NCBI GenBank assembly: GCA_009773765.1
Contig: WTWZ01000013.1
Coordinates: 1-43,389, forward strand
Length of the DNA: 43,389 bases
Source of the DNA: Prolixibacteraceae bacterium
GTDB lineage: Bacteria; Bacteroidota; Bacteroidia; Bacteroidales; Prolixibacteraceae
Direction of reading: 5' to 3'
Shown here: positions 1-8,049 of the stretch, in pieces
Position numbering within the stretch: position 1 is the stretch's first letter
Layout of the letters: each line of letters opens with the position of its first letter
Translations under genes and position numbers: made by a program
The notes under the pieces: generated by a model
What the model was told of the DNA's origin: nothing
Seen by the model: only the letters and a program-made list of their open reading frames with translations
Database searches by the model: none

Positions 1-543
1 ATTGGCATCGTTGATAGTCCCTACACCACGGATTCTAATTGTAGCACTGCCACCGGGACGGTCGGATTGCAAAACGGTAACCCCTGAAACCTGGCCCTGA
101 ACACGGTTCATCAAACTAACCGCATTTGAATTTTGGAGCTGATCTGCTGAAACTGTGGATACCGAGCCGGTTATTTCCTCTTTTAACCGGGTACCATATC
201 CTATAACAACAACCTCATCCAGGCCCACTAAGTCTTCCGCAAGAACAATGTTAATTGTAGTTTGTGTGCCAATCGCAACTTCCTGGGTTCTCATCCCGAT
301 GTACGAATACATCAGGGTTGCTGCGTCAGCAGGCATAATTAATTCATAATCCCCATCAACATTGGTTACTGTGCCGATTGTAGCGCCTTTAACAACCACC
401 GAAACCCCCGGGAGCGGGTTATTGCCTGTATCGGTAACTTTTCCCCGGATTGTTTTCTGCTGAGCGTATAATCCATTGGAAAATGACATACAAACAGCAA
501 GCAAAAGAAAGGCTAAAAAGCCTTTAAAGCATTTTTTTTCCAT
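1..543 (-). CDS. SusC/RagA-type TonB-dependent outer membrane receptor, N-terminal part
   Basis: This is the first 181 codons of a gene that runs off the left edge of the window. Translating the reverse strand from the ATG at 543 gives a signal peptide of about 27 residues (MEKKCFKGF... ending near LYAQ). A carboxypeptidase-regulatory-like beta domain follows (about residues 29-110, GKVTDTGNNPLPGVSV and VNVDGDYE-type motifs). Then come the SusC hallmark EVVVIGYGT and the start of the TonB plug (ITGSVSTVSADQL, RIRGVGTINDAN). Proteins of this family are about 1000 residues long and form the beta-barrel of SusC-SusD complexes importing glycans or peptides. The substrate cannot be read from this fragment. 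The nearby uronate genes are separated by an unrelated gene on the other strand, so I do not assign uronate glycans. Family assignment is secure. Confidence 0.93.
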   Translation of the reverse strand, partial: MEKKCFKGFLAFLLLAVCMSFSNGLYAQQKTIRGKVTDTGNNPLPGVSVVVKGATIGTVTNVDGDYELIMPADAATLMYSYIGMRTQEVAIGTQTTINIVLAEDLVGLDEVVVIGYGTRLKEEITGSVSTVSADQLQNSNAVSLMNRVQGQVSGVTVLQSDRPGGSATIRIRGVGTINDAN

Positions 544-952
544 ACATTTTTAGTTTAAATTAATTTTTAAATTGGTAAGAAATGTTTAATAAATTAAACA
601 GAATTGTTTTTGAATAATTAGTTTTTCTACATCATATTTTATTAGTTTTTAGTTAGTTTTCAAATTATTTAGTCAACCCGCTGATATTTTTATTCAATAC
701 AATTATTATTTTAACATCAAATAATTGTTAAATAAATTTAAAATTAAACAAAAATATGGGTAATGCTTCAATGATTTGTATGTTAAAAAACATATTTATC
801 TGTGAAATGGAAATTATTGAATCGCCAATTTCATAAAACCATTTAAGAGATAAGTAGTTAAGCCAAATTTTTATAACGAATTATTTTTCCTCATCAATAC
901 AGATTAAGATAAAAACATATTATACTTGCAAAAATCATAAATATCAGATTGT
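544..952. other. AT-rich intergenic region between divergent genes
   Basis: No gene is seen in these 409 bases. The region is very AT-rich and must hold the start signals of the receptor (leftward) and of the membrane protein (rightward). A sequence close to the Bacteroidota -7 element, TATACTTG, lies at 921-928, 24 bases before the rightward ATG, but I see no matching -33 element. A TAnnTTTG match on the minus strand (749-756) lacks a correctly spaced partner. Promoter assignments here are therefore weak. Confidence 0.4.
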
Positions 953-1777
953 ATGAAAGTTGTATTTTATTGGATTCTTGCAGTTTTAATCACTTTTTCT
1001 GCAATTATTTATCAGCGTAAAACCGGCCCGACTTACGATAAAAAGGTTAAAATTTCTATTGATAATCAGCCACATGAATTTAAACTCATCCGAAGCCATG
1101 GAGGTACAACCGATTGCAAAATTGAACTTACAGTACCCGGCCAGAATATCGGTGGAGTGTTGAGTTATAAAAAATACCCCACCAACGATAACTGGACGGT
1201 GGTTGAAATGAACCGCCAAAATGATAATCTGATAGGATTTCTCCCAAACTTGCCACCAGCAGGAAAATATGAATATAAAATTACCCTGAAAAAAGGCGAT
1301 CAGGAGTTTATGTTAAACGAGGGAAAACCGGTTATTATCAGGTTCAAAGGCGATGTACCGGCATGGGTTCTTGCCCCGCACGTTATCCTTATGTTTTTTG
1401 CCATGTTCTTAGGAAATGTTGCCGGGATTATGGCCATTTTCAGGCACAAAAAATACAGGGTTTATGGTACATTGACAGTAGTTTTCCTTTTTATCGGGGG
1501 AATGATTCTTGGGCCGCTGGTTCAAAACTATGCCTTTGGCGAATACTGGGCCGGTGTTCCGTTTGCCTGGGATTTAACCGACAATAAAACTTTACTGGCA
1601 TTTATTTTCTGGCTGCTGGCATTTTTCATGAACCGGAAAGAAGAACGGCCGGTTTATACCATTGTGGCATCAATTGTTATGCTGATTGTTTATTTAATCC
1701 CACACAGCATGTACGGATCGCAACTTGACCCTGAAACCGGCAAAATTATTCAGGGATGGATACAGTTGTATTTGTGA
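953..1777 (+). CDS. conserved membrane protein of unknown function
   Basis: This 274-residue protein is not recognised as a characterised family. It starts with an N-terminal hydrophobic helix (about residues 3-20). An extracytoplasmic stretch of about 110 residues follows, rich in beta-type sequence (about 25-130, ending with GDVPAWVLAPH). Four hydrophobic segments come next (about 138-162, 170-190, 213-230 and 236-256), with a conserved-looking GPLVQNYAFGEYWAGVPFAW stretch between two of them. A membrane-anchored periplasmic domain followed by a helical bundle is what can be seen. It stands alone, convergent with kduD, with a hairpin between the two. No function is proposed. Confidence 0.75.
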   Translation: MKVVFYWILAVLITFSAIIYQRKTGPTYDKKVKISIDNQPHEFKLIRSHGGTTDCKIELTVPGQNIGGVLSYKKYPTNDNWTVVEMNRQNDNLIGFLPNLPPAGKYEYKITLKKGDQEFMLNEGKPVIIRFKGDVPAWVLAPHVILMFFAMFLGNVAGIMAIFRHKKYRVYGTLTVVFLFIGGMILGPLVQNYAFGEYWAGVPFAWDLTDNKTLLAFIFWLLAFFMNRKEERPVYTIVASIVMLIVYLIPHSMYGSQLDPETGKIIQGWIQLYL

Positions 1778-1871
1778 TTGGGTGATTGTAAACAAAGGCA
1801 ATTCTCCTTCTTTCAATATCAGTTTTTGCGTTATTTTTATATCATGTGAAATCTTTAATATTCATTTCTAG

Positions 1872-1889
1872 CCTCCCCTTTCGGGGAGG
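1872..1889. terminator. bidirectional hairpin between convergent genes
   Basis: CCTCCCC and GGGGAGG arms of 7 bp enclose a TTTC loop. The hairpin lies about 95 bases after the membrane-protein stop and about 11 bases beyond the kduD stop, so it could terminate both. T-runs are weak. From general experience the GGGGAGG word family is also a common dispersed palindrome between Bacteroidota genes, so it may be a repeat rather than a dedicated terminator. Confidence 0.55.
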
Positions 1890-1900
1890 TTGGGTGCTTT

Positions 1901-2698
1901 TTAAATTTCGTTCTCGCCTTTAACATATCCGAAATTGGCCAAAATGCCACCATCAACATAAAGAATGTGCCCGTTAACAAAATCGCTGGCTTTTGATGCG
2001 AGGAAAAGTGCAGCATTCGCAACATCTTCGGGCTCTCCCCAGCGTCCTGCCGGGGTGCGTGCCATCACCAAATCGTTAAACGGGTGGTTGCTTTCACGAA
2101 TGGCTGCGGTTTGCGATGTTGCAATATAACCCGGACCAATTCCGTTAATCTGAACGTTGTATTTAGCCCATTCACAGGTCATGTTTGCAGTCAGCAATTT
2201 CAATCCGCCTTTTGCCGAAGCGTATGCCGAAACCGAATTACGCCCGTAAACGCTCATCATTGAACACAAGTTTATAATTTTTCCGGCCCGTTTGGCAATC
2301 ATTCCCGGCGCTACACGTTTAGCTATGATTAACGGCGCTACCAAATCAACATCAATCACCATTTTAAAGTCTGAAATTGCCATGTCGAGAATCGGGACTC
2401 TTTTAATAATACCTGCATTATTAACCAGTATATCAATTGTCCCAACTTCCTTTTCAATTTGCGAAATACCGCGGTCAGCAGCGGCCTCATCGGTAACGTT
2501 AAATTTCAAGGCGTAAACATCAACCCCAACTTCAGCATATTCTGCTTTGCAGCTTTTCAGTTTTTCGTCAGAAATATCGTTTACACAAATTTTTGCCCCG
2601 GCCTGGCCAAGTACTTTACCTATGGCCATTCCAATTCCATGAGTGCCACCGGTTATCAGCGCCACTTTCCCTGTTAAATCGAATAATTGCTGTATCAT
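1901..2698 (-). CDS. kduD: 2-dehydro-3-deoxy-D-gluconate 5-dehydrogenase
   Basis: This is a cytoplasmic short-chain dehydrogenase of 265 residues. KduD reduces 2,5-diketo-3-deoxygluconate to 2-keto-3-deoxygluconate with NAD(P)H in pectin/uronate breakdown. The NAD-binding TGGTHGIG motif is near residue 16, NNAG near 95, and the catalytic Ser with Tyr-Ser-Ala-Lys (YASAK) near 160-165. The frame is open far upstream, but the first 92 codons overlap kduI. The ATG at 2698 gives MIQQLFDLTGK, the usual start for this family. Only one base separates the kduI stop (TAA, 2702-2700) from this ATG, so translation is probably coupled and the two are one operon. Function is well supported by the kduI partner. 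Confidence 0.93.
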   Translation of the reverse strand: MIQQLFDLTGKVALITGGTHGIGMAIGKVLGQAGAKICVNDISDEKLKSCKAEYAEVGVDVYALKFNVTDEAAADRGISQIEKEVGTIDILVNNAGIIKRVPILDMAISDFKMVIDVDLVAPLIIAKRVAPGMIAKRAGKIINLCSMMSVYGRNSVSAYASAKGGLKLLTANMTCEWAKYNVQINGIGPGYIATSQTAAIRESNHPFNDLVMARTPAGRWGEPEDVANAALFLASKASDFVNGHILYVDGGILANFGYVKGENEI

Positions 2699-2699
2699 A

Positions 2700-3542
2700 T
2701 TATTTAAGTTCTGTTGGTTTAACTGGATCCATATCTGAATAATCAAGGTTTTCGCCAGCCATTCCCCATATAAAATTATAGTTACTGGTTCCGGCAGCTG
2801 AGTGAATCGACCAGTTGGGCGAAATAACAGCCTGCTCGTTTTGCATCCAAATATGACGCGTTTCCTGGGGCTGGCCCATAAAATGGCAAATGGCCTGCCC
2901 TTCGGGAACATTAAAGTAAAAATACACTTCATTCCTTCTGCTGTGAAGATGTGGCGGCATGGTATTCCAGACACTTCCTGGCTTCAGTTCTGTCATTCCC
3001 ATTTGCAACTGGCAGGTATCGACAACTGTATTAATAAGTAACTGATTGATTGTGCGTTCGTTTGATGTTTGCAGCGAACCCAAGTACAATTTGTTGGCTT
3101 GTCCGGGTGAAACATGTTTTACAGGATACTCTTTGTGTGCCGGTGCAGAATTGATGTAAAAGCGGGCCGGATTAGCTGCATCATCCGATTGAAAAATCAC
3201 CTCTTTGCTGCCCTTTCCAATGTACAGTGCATCTTTGAAGTTCATTTTAAAAACCACACCATCCACCTCAACCGAACCCGTGCCAGCCACATTAATTATC
3301 CCGACTTCGCGGCGCTGGCAAAAATATTCAGCTTTTAACAGGTCGATTGGTTCAAGTTTTAAACTTTCATTTAACGGAACAGCGCCGCCAACAATGAAAC
3401 GTTCGATAATTGAATAAACGAGCCTGATGTTTCCGGCATCCATTAATTTTTCAACCAAAAACTCCTTTCTGATTCTTTCGGTATCGTATTTTTTAAAATC
3501 TTCAGGATGATAATTGTACCTTTCCTCGTAAATTGTTGCCAT
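2700..3542 (-). CDS. kduI: 5-dehydro-4-deoxy-D-glucuronate isomerase
   Basis: This 280-residue protein matches KduI, the zinc-dependent cupin-like isomerase that converts 5-keto-4-deoxyuronate (from unsaturated oligouronides) to 2,5-diketo-3-deoxygluconate, the substrate of KduD. The metal-binding region is visible as [16 protein letters not shown] near residues 190-206, with two His and one Glu. Length and the N-terminal [20 protein letters not shown] pattern fit the family. It is the first gene of the kduI-kduD operon, transcribed away from the LacI-type regulator. The start at 3542 is preceded by a leader of roughly 65-70 bases from the predicted promoter at 3615-3643. Confidence 0.95.
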   Translation of the reverse strand: MATIYEERYNYHPEDFKKYDTERIRKEFLVEKLMDAGNIRLVYSIIERFIVGGAVPLNESLKLEPIDLLKAEYFCQRREVGIINVAGTGSVEVDGVVFKMNFKDALYIGKGSKEVIFQSDDAANPARFYINSAPAHKEYPVKHVSPGQANKLYLGSLQTSNERTINQLLINTVVDTCQLQMGMTELKPGSVWNTMPPHLHSRRNEVYFYFNVPEGQAICHFMGQPQETRHIWMQNEQAVISPNWSIHSAAGTSNYNFIWGMAGENLDYSDMDPVKPTELK

Positions 3543-3614
3543 GATGTTTTGTTTTTACGTTTTCAGCAAAACCGTGTGTGTCAATAACAAAGTTGAATTT
3601 CAGGTTCATTGTTA

Positions 3615-3677
3615 CAAAAATAAAAAGATTTAACATTTCGCAATCGATTGCAAAAATAAATATTGTTGCTACTTTTG
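3615..3677. promoter_or_regulatory. divergent promoter pair with central LacI-type operator
   Basis: A perfect 12-bp palindrome GCAATCGATTGC sits at 3640-3651, with a central CG as usual for LacI-family operators and further T/A symmetry three bases out. Rightward, TTG at 3648-3650, a 19-base spacer and TACTTTTG at 3670-3677 form a Bacteroidota promoter for the regulator gene (ATG at 3695). Leftward, CAA at 3641-3643 (TTG on the minus strand), an 18-base spacer and the complement of TATTTTTG at 3615-3622 form the kduI promoter. Both -33 elements lie inside the palindrome, so one bound repressor could block both genes. Binding itself is inferred. Confidence 0.8.
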
Positions 3678-3694
3678 TTTTTTAACTTAATACT

Positions 3695-4723
3695 ATGTTA
3701 AACAATCCGGAAACCACGATTCATGACATTGCGAAAAAACTAAATCTTTCAGCATCAACAGTCTCCCGTGCGTTACAGGATAATCCTGTTATCAGTGGGG
3801 CAACCCGCAATCTGGTAAAACGAATTGCCGAAGAAATGGGTTACCTGCCCAATGTTCTGGCTGCCAATTTGCGGACAAAACGCACAAATACTATAGGTGT
3901 AATAGTACCATTAATCAACCGGCACTTTTTTTCGTCGGTAATTAGCGGGATTGAAGAGGTTGCTTACAGCCGGGGATTTGCCGTTACCTTTTCGCAATCG
4001 AACGATAAATTTGATAAGGAATGTAAAATTGCCCAGACATTTTTTGCCAACCGTGTTGATGGATTAATAGTTTCTATTGGTATGGAAACAAATTCGTTTG
4101 ATCATCTTAAATTATTTTCAGAAAGAAAAATTCCCATCGTTTTTTTCGACCGTGTTGTTGACGAAATTGAAGCGCATAAAATTGTAGTTGACGATTATGG
4201 CGGTGGTTACAGAGTTACCCAGCACCTGATAAGTCAGGGAGCTAAAATAATTGCCCATATTGGCGGGCCGTTGAATCTGAAAATTTACGAATACCGGCAA
4301 AATGGATATTGTGAAGCCCTTAAGGAAGCAGGTTTACCTGTGAACCAAACGCTAATCATCAATAACAGTCTGTCAAGAGGGGAGGGTACGAAAGCCATTC
4401 AGCAACTAATGCAGAATAGTGAAAAACCTGATGCAATTTTTTGCGCCAACGACACAACAGCACTTAGTGTAATTATATATTTACAGGAAAACGGATATAA
4501 AGTACCGGAAGATATTGCCATTGTAGGATTTAGCAATGAACCTTTTTCGGAAGTGGTTACCCCTTCAATAAGCACAGTGAAACAACCCGGCTATTTGATT
4601 GGACAGAAAGCAGCCCAACTAATTATTGAACAAATTCTGAATTGCAATCAAAATCCTGATTTTAAAACCATTGTGATGCCTACCGAACTGATTGTCAGAA
4701 ATTCATCAAGAAGAAAATTATAA
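3695..4723 (+). CDS. LacI-family transcriptional regulator
   Basis: This 342-residue protein has an N-terminal LacI helix-turn-helix (about residues 8-32: TIHDIAKKLNLSASTVSRAL), the hinge helix region (PNVLAANLRTKRTNTIG), and a periplasmic-binding-protein-like effector domain (about 65-340). The effector domain has typical RVDGLIVSIG, VFFDRVVD and PDAIFCANDTTALSVI motifs. It is divergent from kduI with a shared operator-like palindrome, so it most likely represses kduID and itself, with a uronate-derived ligand. The ligand is inference from context. The start is the ATG 17 bases after the -7 element. A hairpin terminator follows the stop. Confidence 0.92.
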   Translation: MLNNPETTIHDIAKKLNLSASTVSRALQDNPVISGATRNLVKRIAEEMGYLPNVLAANLRTKRTNTIGVIVPLINRHFFSSVISGIEEVAYSRGFAVTFSQSNDKFDKECKIAQTFFANRVDGLIVSIGMETNSFDHLKLFSERKIPIVFFDRVVDEIEAHKIVVDDYGGGYRVTQHLISQGAKIIAHIGGPLNLKIYEYRQNGYCEALKEAGLPVNQTLIINNSLSRGEGTKAIQQLMQNSEKPDAIFCANDTTALSVIIYLQENGYKVPEDIAIVGFSNEPFSEVVTPSISTVKQPGYLIGQKAAQLIIEQILNCNQNPDFKTIVMPTELIVRNSSRRKL

Positions 4724-4724
4724 A

Positions 4725-4756
4725 AAAGCCCGGCAGTTTAAAAACAACCAGGCTTT
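4725..4756. terminator. bidirectional intrinsic terminator
   Basis: AAAGCCCGG (4725-4733) pairs with CCAGGCTTT (4748-4756) with a single mismatch. On the plus strand it is followed by CAATTTTTTAT; on the minus strand the stem is followed by a T-rich stretch. It lies between the convergent regulator and ferredoxin genes and can serve both. Confidence 0.75.
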
Positions 4757-4777
4757 CAATTTTTTATCTTATCCGGT

Positions 4778-4948
4778 TTATTCGTCAATAGAAATTGCCT
4801 CTGTCGGACAAACTTCCGCACAAGAACCACAGTCGGTGCACAAGCTGGGATCAATTACATAAATATCACCCTCCCTAATTGCATCCACCGGACATTCGTC
4901 AATGCATGTCCCACATGCAATGCACTCTTCAGAAATTTTATATGCCAT
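4778..4948 (-). CDS. 2[4Fe-4S] bacterial-type ferredoxin
   Basis: A 56-residue protein is read on the minus strand from the ATG at 4948 to the TAA at 4780-4778. It contains two CxxCxxCxxxCP clusters (CIACGTCIDECP near residues 9-20 and CTDCGSCAEVCP near 38-49), each followed by an acidic/hydrophobic turn (DAI, EAI). This is the classic clostridial-type dicluster ferredoxin, a soluble low-potential electron carrier. The length is normal for the family. It is monocistronic, with its own promoter upstream (4984-5013) and a shared terminator downstream. Redox partners are not encoded nearby. Confidence 0.95.
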   Translation of the reverse strand: MAYKISEECIACGTCIDECPVDAIREGDIYVIDPSLCTDCGSCAEVCPTEAISIDE

Positions 4949-4983
4949 AATAGCGATTTTTTAGTTAAACATGTTCGTTTGCG

Positions 4984-5013
4984 CAAAAGTAATAAGTTTA
5001 AATAAAATACAAA
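4984..5013 (-). promoter_or_regulatory. promoter of the ferredoxin gene
   Basis: On the minus strand TTTG (5013-5010), an 18-base spacer and TACTTTTG (4991-4984) match the Bacteroidota -33/-7 consensus. The ATG of the ferredoxin gene lies about 35 bases downstream. Confidence 0.6.
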
Positions 5014-5160
5014 CTTCATCATTCTTTTATTTCAGGAGAATTATTGTCTGATAACATAAAATTCTGAAAATCAATTTATTAAATTATGATAATTGTTTTT
5101 TGTTTCTTCAACCTCTTTTTTACTAATTTTAGCAATCTAATTTTATCAAATTAAACTGAA

Positions 5161-5976
5161 ATGAATTTGGAATGGCTTTTGGAAATTAACCCTGTACTTT
5201 TAGCCCTGTTTGCAACCCTTTTTACATGGGGGTTAACAGCCCTTGGCGCAGCAATGGTTTTTTTCTTTAAGGAAATCAACCAGAAAGTGCTAAACTCGAT
5301 GTTGGGTTTTGCAGCCGGAGTAATGATAGCAGCAAGTTTTTGGTCGTTGTTAAATCCGGCCATCAAAATGGCTGAAGAAATGGGCAATATTCCCTGGATT
5401 CCGGCAGTAATTGGATTTTTAATGGGTGGCGCTTTTTTGTATGGAATTGACAGAATTTTACCCCACTTGCACATGGGGCTTAAAATTGACAAAGCCGAAG
5501 GGATAAAAACAAAATGGCAGCGCAGCATTCTGCTTGTTCTGGCAATAACACTACACAATATTCCTGAAGGTTTGGCAGTTGGGGTTGCGTTTGGTGTTTT
5601 GTCAAGCAATCCGGAAGTTGGCGCTTTGGCGGGTGCGATTGCCCTTGCAATAGGTATCGGGTTGCAAAATTTCCCGGAAGGGGCCGCTGTTTCTATCCCT
5701 CTGCGCCGCGAAGGGTTTTCACGGCTCAAAGCCTTTAATTACGGTCAAATGTCGGGCATAGTTGAGCCAATTGCAGCAGTTATTGGGGCGTCTTTGGTTT
5801 TACTGATGAAACCAATTCTTCCTTACGCATTATCGTTTGCAGCAGGGGCAATGATATTTGTGGTTGTTGAAGAACTTATTCCAGAATCACAAACCGGAAA
5901 TGAAACCGATTTATCAACCATTGGCGCCATGCTTGGTTTTGCCACAATGATGATGCTTGATGTCTCACTGGTGTAA
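5161..5976 (+). CDS. ZIP-family metal (zinc/iron) transporter
   Basis: This 271-residue inner-membrane protein has about eight hydrophobic segments. The metal-site motifs of the ZIP family are in two helices: HNIPEG near residue 137 and QNFPEGAA near residue 170. A glutamate-rich segment EELIPES lies near residue 240. It resembles the GufA/ZupT branch, which imports Zn2+ and other divalent cations. The ATG at 5161 is the first in frame after an AT-rich leader. It is a single gene. The metal preference cannot be decided from sequence alone. A 192-codon open frame on the opposite strand is a shadow. Confidence 0.9.
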   Translation: MNLEWLLEINPVLLALFATLFTWGLTALGAAMVFFFKEINQKVLNSMLGFAAGVMIAASFWSLLNPAIKMAEEMGNIPWIPAVIGFLMGGAFLYGIDRILPHLHMGLKIDKAEGIKTKWQRSILLVLAITLHNIPEGLAVGVAFGVLSSNPEVGALAGAIALAIGIGLQNFPEGAAVSIPLRREGFSRLKAFNYGQMSGIVEPIAAVIGASLVLLMKPILPYALSFAAGAMIFVVVEELIPESQTGNETDLSTIGAMLGFATMMMLDVSLV

Positions 5977-5982
5977 AAATTT

Positions 5983-6021
5983 GTGAATGCTACAATGCTA
6001 CAATGCATGAATGCGTGAATG
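5983..6021. repeat. 8-bp tandem repeat (nnnAATGC), about five units
   Basis: GTGAATGC, TACAATGC, TACAATGC, ATGAATGC and GTGAATG follow one another with a period of 8 bases. The array lies directly after the ZIP transporter stop and before the end of the convergent nth gene. It is a short intergenic simple repeat; no function is evident. Confidence 0.75.
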
Positions 6022-6054
6022 TTAAAGAACTAAAAAGAGAAGAAAACCGGCGAT

Positions 6055-6699
6055 TCAACTTGTTTTTCCTTTTTGATAATAATTGCAAACTGTTGTTAAC
6101 CCGCATTGTTGGCATTTTGGGTTTCGTGCAACACAAACATAACGGCCATGCAGAATAAGCCAGTGATGAGCTTTCGCAATTAAATGCCCAGGAATAGATT
6201 TAACGAGTTGCATTTCGGTATGCAACGGATTTTTAGCGTTTATGCTTAACCCAATTCTGGCCGCCACCCGAAAAACATGTGTATCAACCGCCATAGCTGG
6301 TTTGTTATACACAACCGAAGCAATTACATTCGCGGTTTTACGGCCCACTCCCGGTAATTTTTGTAAATCATCCACATCATCAGGAACTATTCCATTAAAC
6401 AGTTCTATCAGCTTTTGCGCCATTCCAACCAAATGCTTTGCTTTATTATTTGGGTACGAACAACTTTTTATGTAATCTAAAACCTCTGCCGGATCAGCCG
6501 CAGCCATTTTTTCGGGCGATGGAAACCTCTTTATCAGTTCAGGGGTTATCTGGTTTACCCGCTTGTCGGTACACTGTGCCGATAAAATGACTGCAACAAT
6601 TAGTTCATAAGGATTCTTGTATTCAAGTTCAGTTTCAGCAATTGGCACCTCCCGCTGAAAATATTGAATTACAAAGCCATACAATTCTGTTTGTCCCAT
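6055..6699 (-). CDS. nth: endonuclease III (DNA glycosylase/AP lyase)
   Basis: This 214-residue protein is the base-excision repair enzyme that removes oxidised pyrimidines and cleaves abasic sites. The helix-hairpin-helix LPGVGRKTANV near residue 115 carries the catalytic Lys. The catalytic Asp is in AVDTHVFR, near 138. The C-terminal iron-sulfur loop has the exact spacing C-x6-C-x2-C-x5-C (CVARNPKCQQCGLTTVC, near 187-203). Length and motif order are normal. It is transcribed alone; its upstream region faces the serine hydrolase gene, and a TATTTTTG -7-like element lies at 6723-6716 on its strand. Confidence 0.95.
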   Translation of the reverse strand: MGQTELYGFVIQYFQREVPIAETELEYKNPYELIVAVILSAQCTDKRVNQITPELIKRFPSPEKMAAADPAEVLDYIKSCSYPNNKAKHLVGMAQKLIELFNGIVPDDVDDLQKLPGVGRKTANVIASVVYNKPAMAVDTHVFRVAARIGLSINAKNPLHTEMQLVKSIPGHLIAKAHHWLILHGRYVCVARNPKCQQCGLTTVCNYYQKGKTS

Positions 6700-6828
6700 A
6701 AAATGTTGGTTTCAGCAAAAATAGCTGATTATTTTTTTAAGGTCCCGTTTCAAAAACGGTTTTTATTTATAAATGCAGATTTTAGTATCTTCGGCCCGGC
6801 AAATTTTACATTCTGTTTTTATCATTTT

Positions 6829-8049
6829 ATGAAGGGTTACAAATACATTCTGATCATTTCCATTCTTATTTTAATTGCAATTGCATTCAAATTTCTATTA
6901 AAAACTTCGGAAATAGGAAAAAAATTAAATGAAATTACGAAAGTAAACCACGCTAAAGAAATTCAGGAAGTATTAACCAAATTCGATAGTCTGCACAATT
7001 ATAATATCACACAATCGGGCGCAGTGGGGGGTGCGGTTGTTGTTACTTACAAGGCCCAGGTTGCACTAATTAAATGTTTTGGGGTAAAAAAGTCAGGCGA
7101 AAATAACCCTGTCGATGAAAATACAGTTTTCAGGCTGGCTTCTGTTTCAAAAGCAATAACCGGCGTGCTGGCCGGTATTCTTGATGAAGAAAAAGTTTTT
7201 AATCTTAATGACAAGGTTGTTGATTATCTGCCGGAATTCAAACTTAAATTTCCGGAAAATACCCGGAGTGTCAAAGTGAGTCATTTGTTGAGCCACACAT
7301 CGGGATTAACTCCCCATGCTTTCGATATGATGGTGGAAGATAAAGTTCCGCTGGAAAAAATTATACCCCGGCTGAACGAAGTTGAAATAGTTGGCCCCCC
7401 CGGATTAAATTATGCATACCAAAATGTGATGTTTAGTTTGTACGATCCGTTATTGAATGCAAAAACAAAAAAAACCTTCCAAAAAATTCTGAATGAAAAA
7501 ATTTTTGAACCTTTCGGAATGAAAAATGCCTCTTCTGATTTCGAATCGTTTGAAAAAAATGAAAACAAAGCTTTCCCGCATATAAAAAATGAAAAAGGTT
7601 TTGTTCCTGCTCGGTTGAATGACCGATATTACATAACTGTGCCAGCCGCCGGAATTAATGCAAGTATTTCAGACATGGGACAGTTTTTAATTGCCATTTC
7701 AGGTAAGGATGATGACCTTTTTTCGGAGCAAGCACGGGAAATTGTTTTTACCCCCCATGTAGAATCGGCGCTTAGACGAACATATTACCGAAACTGGGAC
7801 AAAATTGACTCAAAACATTATGCAATTGGCTGGAGGATATTAAATTACAAAAACCGTAAAGTTGCCCACCATAGTGGTTATGTATTGGGATATCAGGCTG
7901 AAATTGCGATTTGCGCTGAAGAAGAAGTTGGAATTGCCATTCTCTCCAATTCGCCAAACAGCTTTTTTTCAGAAGTTGTTCCTATTTTTCTGAATTTATT
8001 TTTTGAACATAAAAACAAACAGGGACAGGAAAAACAAATTACACTATGA
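6829..8049 (+). CDS. membrane-anchored serine hydrolase (beta-lactamase/class C PBP-like)
   Basis: This 406-residue protein starts at MKGYKYILIIS, an N-terminal hydrophobic anchor of about 22 residues. The frame is open upstream to 6664, but that part overlaps nth and has no membrane or signal logic. The catalytic SxxK motif is SVSK (near residue 105), the second motif is YQN within YAYQNVMF (near 200), and the third is HSG near 350. These three motifs define the class C beta-lactamase-related family of peptidases, esterases and amidases. True beta-lactamase activity is not implied. It overlaps the ABC-F start by 4 bases (ATGA), so the two genes are probably co-translated. The substrate is unknown. 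Confidence 0.88.
   Translation: MKGYKYILIISILILIAIAFKFLLKTSEIGKKLNEITKVNHAKEIQEVLTKFDSLHNYNITQSGAVGGAVVVTYKAQVALIKCFGVKKSGENNPVDENTVFRLASVSKAITGVLAGILDEEKVFNLNDKVVDYLPEFKLKFPENTRSVKVSHLLSHTSGLTPHAFDMMVEDKVPLEKIIPRLNEVEIVGPPGLNYAYQNVMFSLYDPLLNAKTKKTFQKILNEKIFEPFGMKNASSDFESFEKNENKAFPHIKNEKGFVPARLNDRYYITVPAAGINASISDMGQFLIAISGKDDDLFSEQAREIVFTPHVESALRRTYYRNWDKIDSKHYAIGWRILNYKNRKVAHHSGYVLGYQAEIAICAEEEVGIAILSNSPNSFFSEVVPIFLNLFFEHKNKQGQEKQITL

Noticed and set aside
2699-2974. N-terminal extension of the kduD frame
   Set aside because: It lies wholly inside kduI in another frame; the family start is the ATG at 2698.
5151-5729. 192-codon minus-strand frame opposite the ZIP transporter
   Set aside because: Serine/proline-rich shadow of the transporter gene with no family similarity.
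6745-6770. Terminator-like CCGTTT/AAACGG hairpin with T-run
   Set aside because: It lies upstream of both divergent genes (nth and the hydrolase), so it has no transcript to end.
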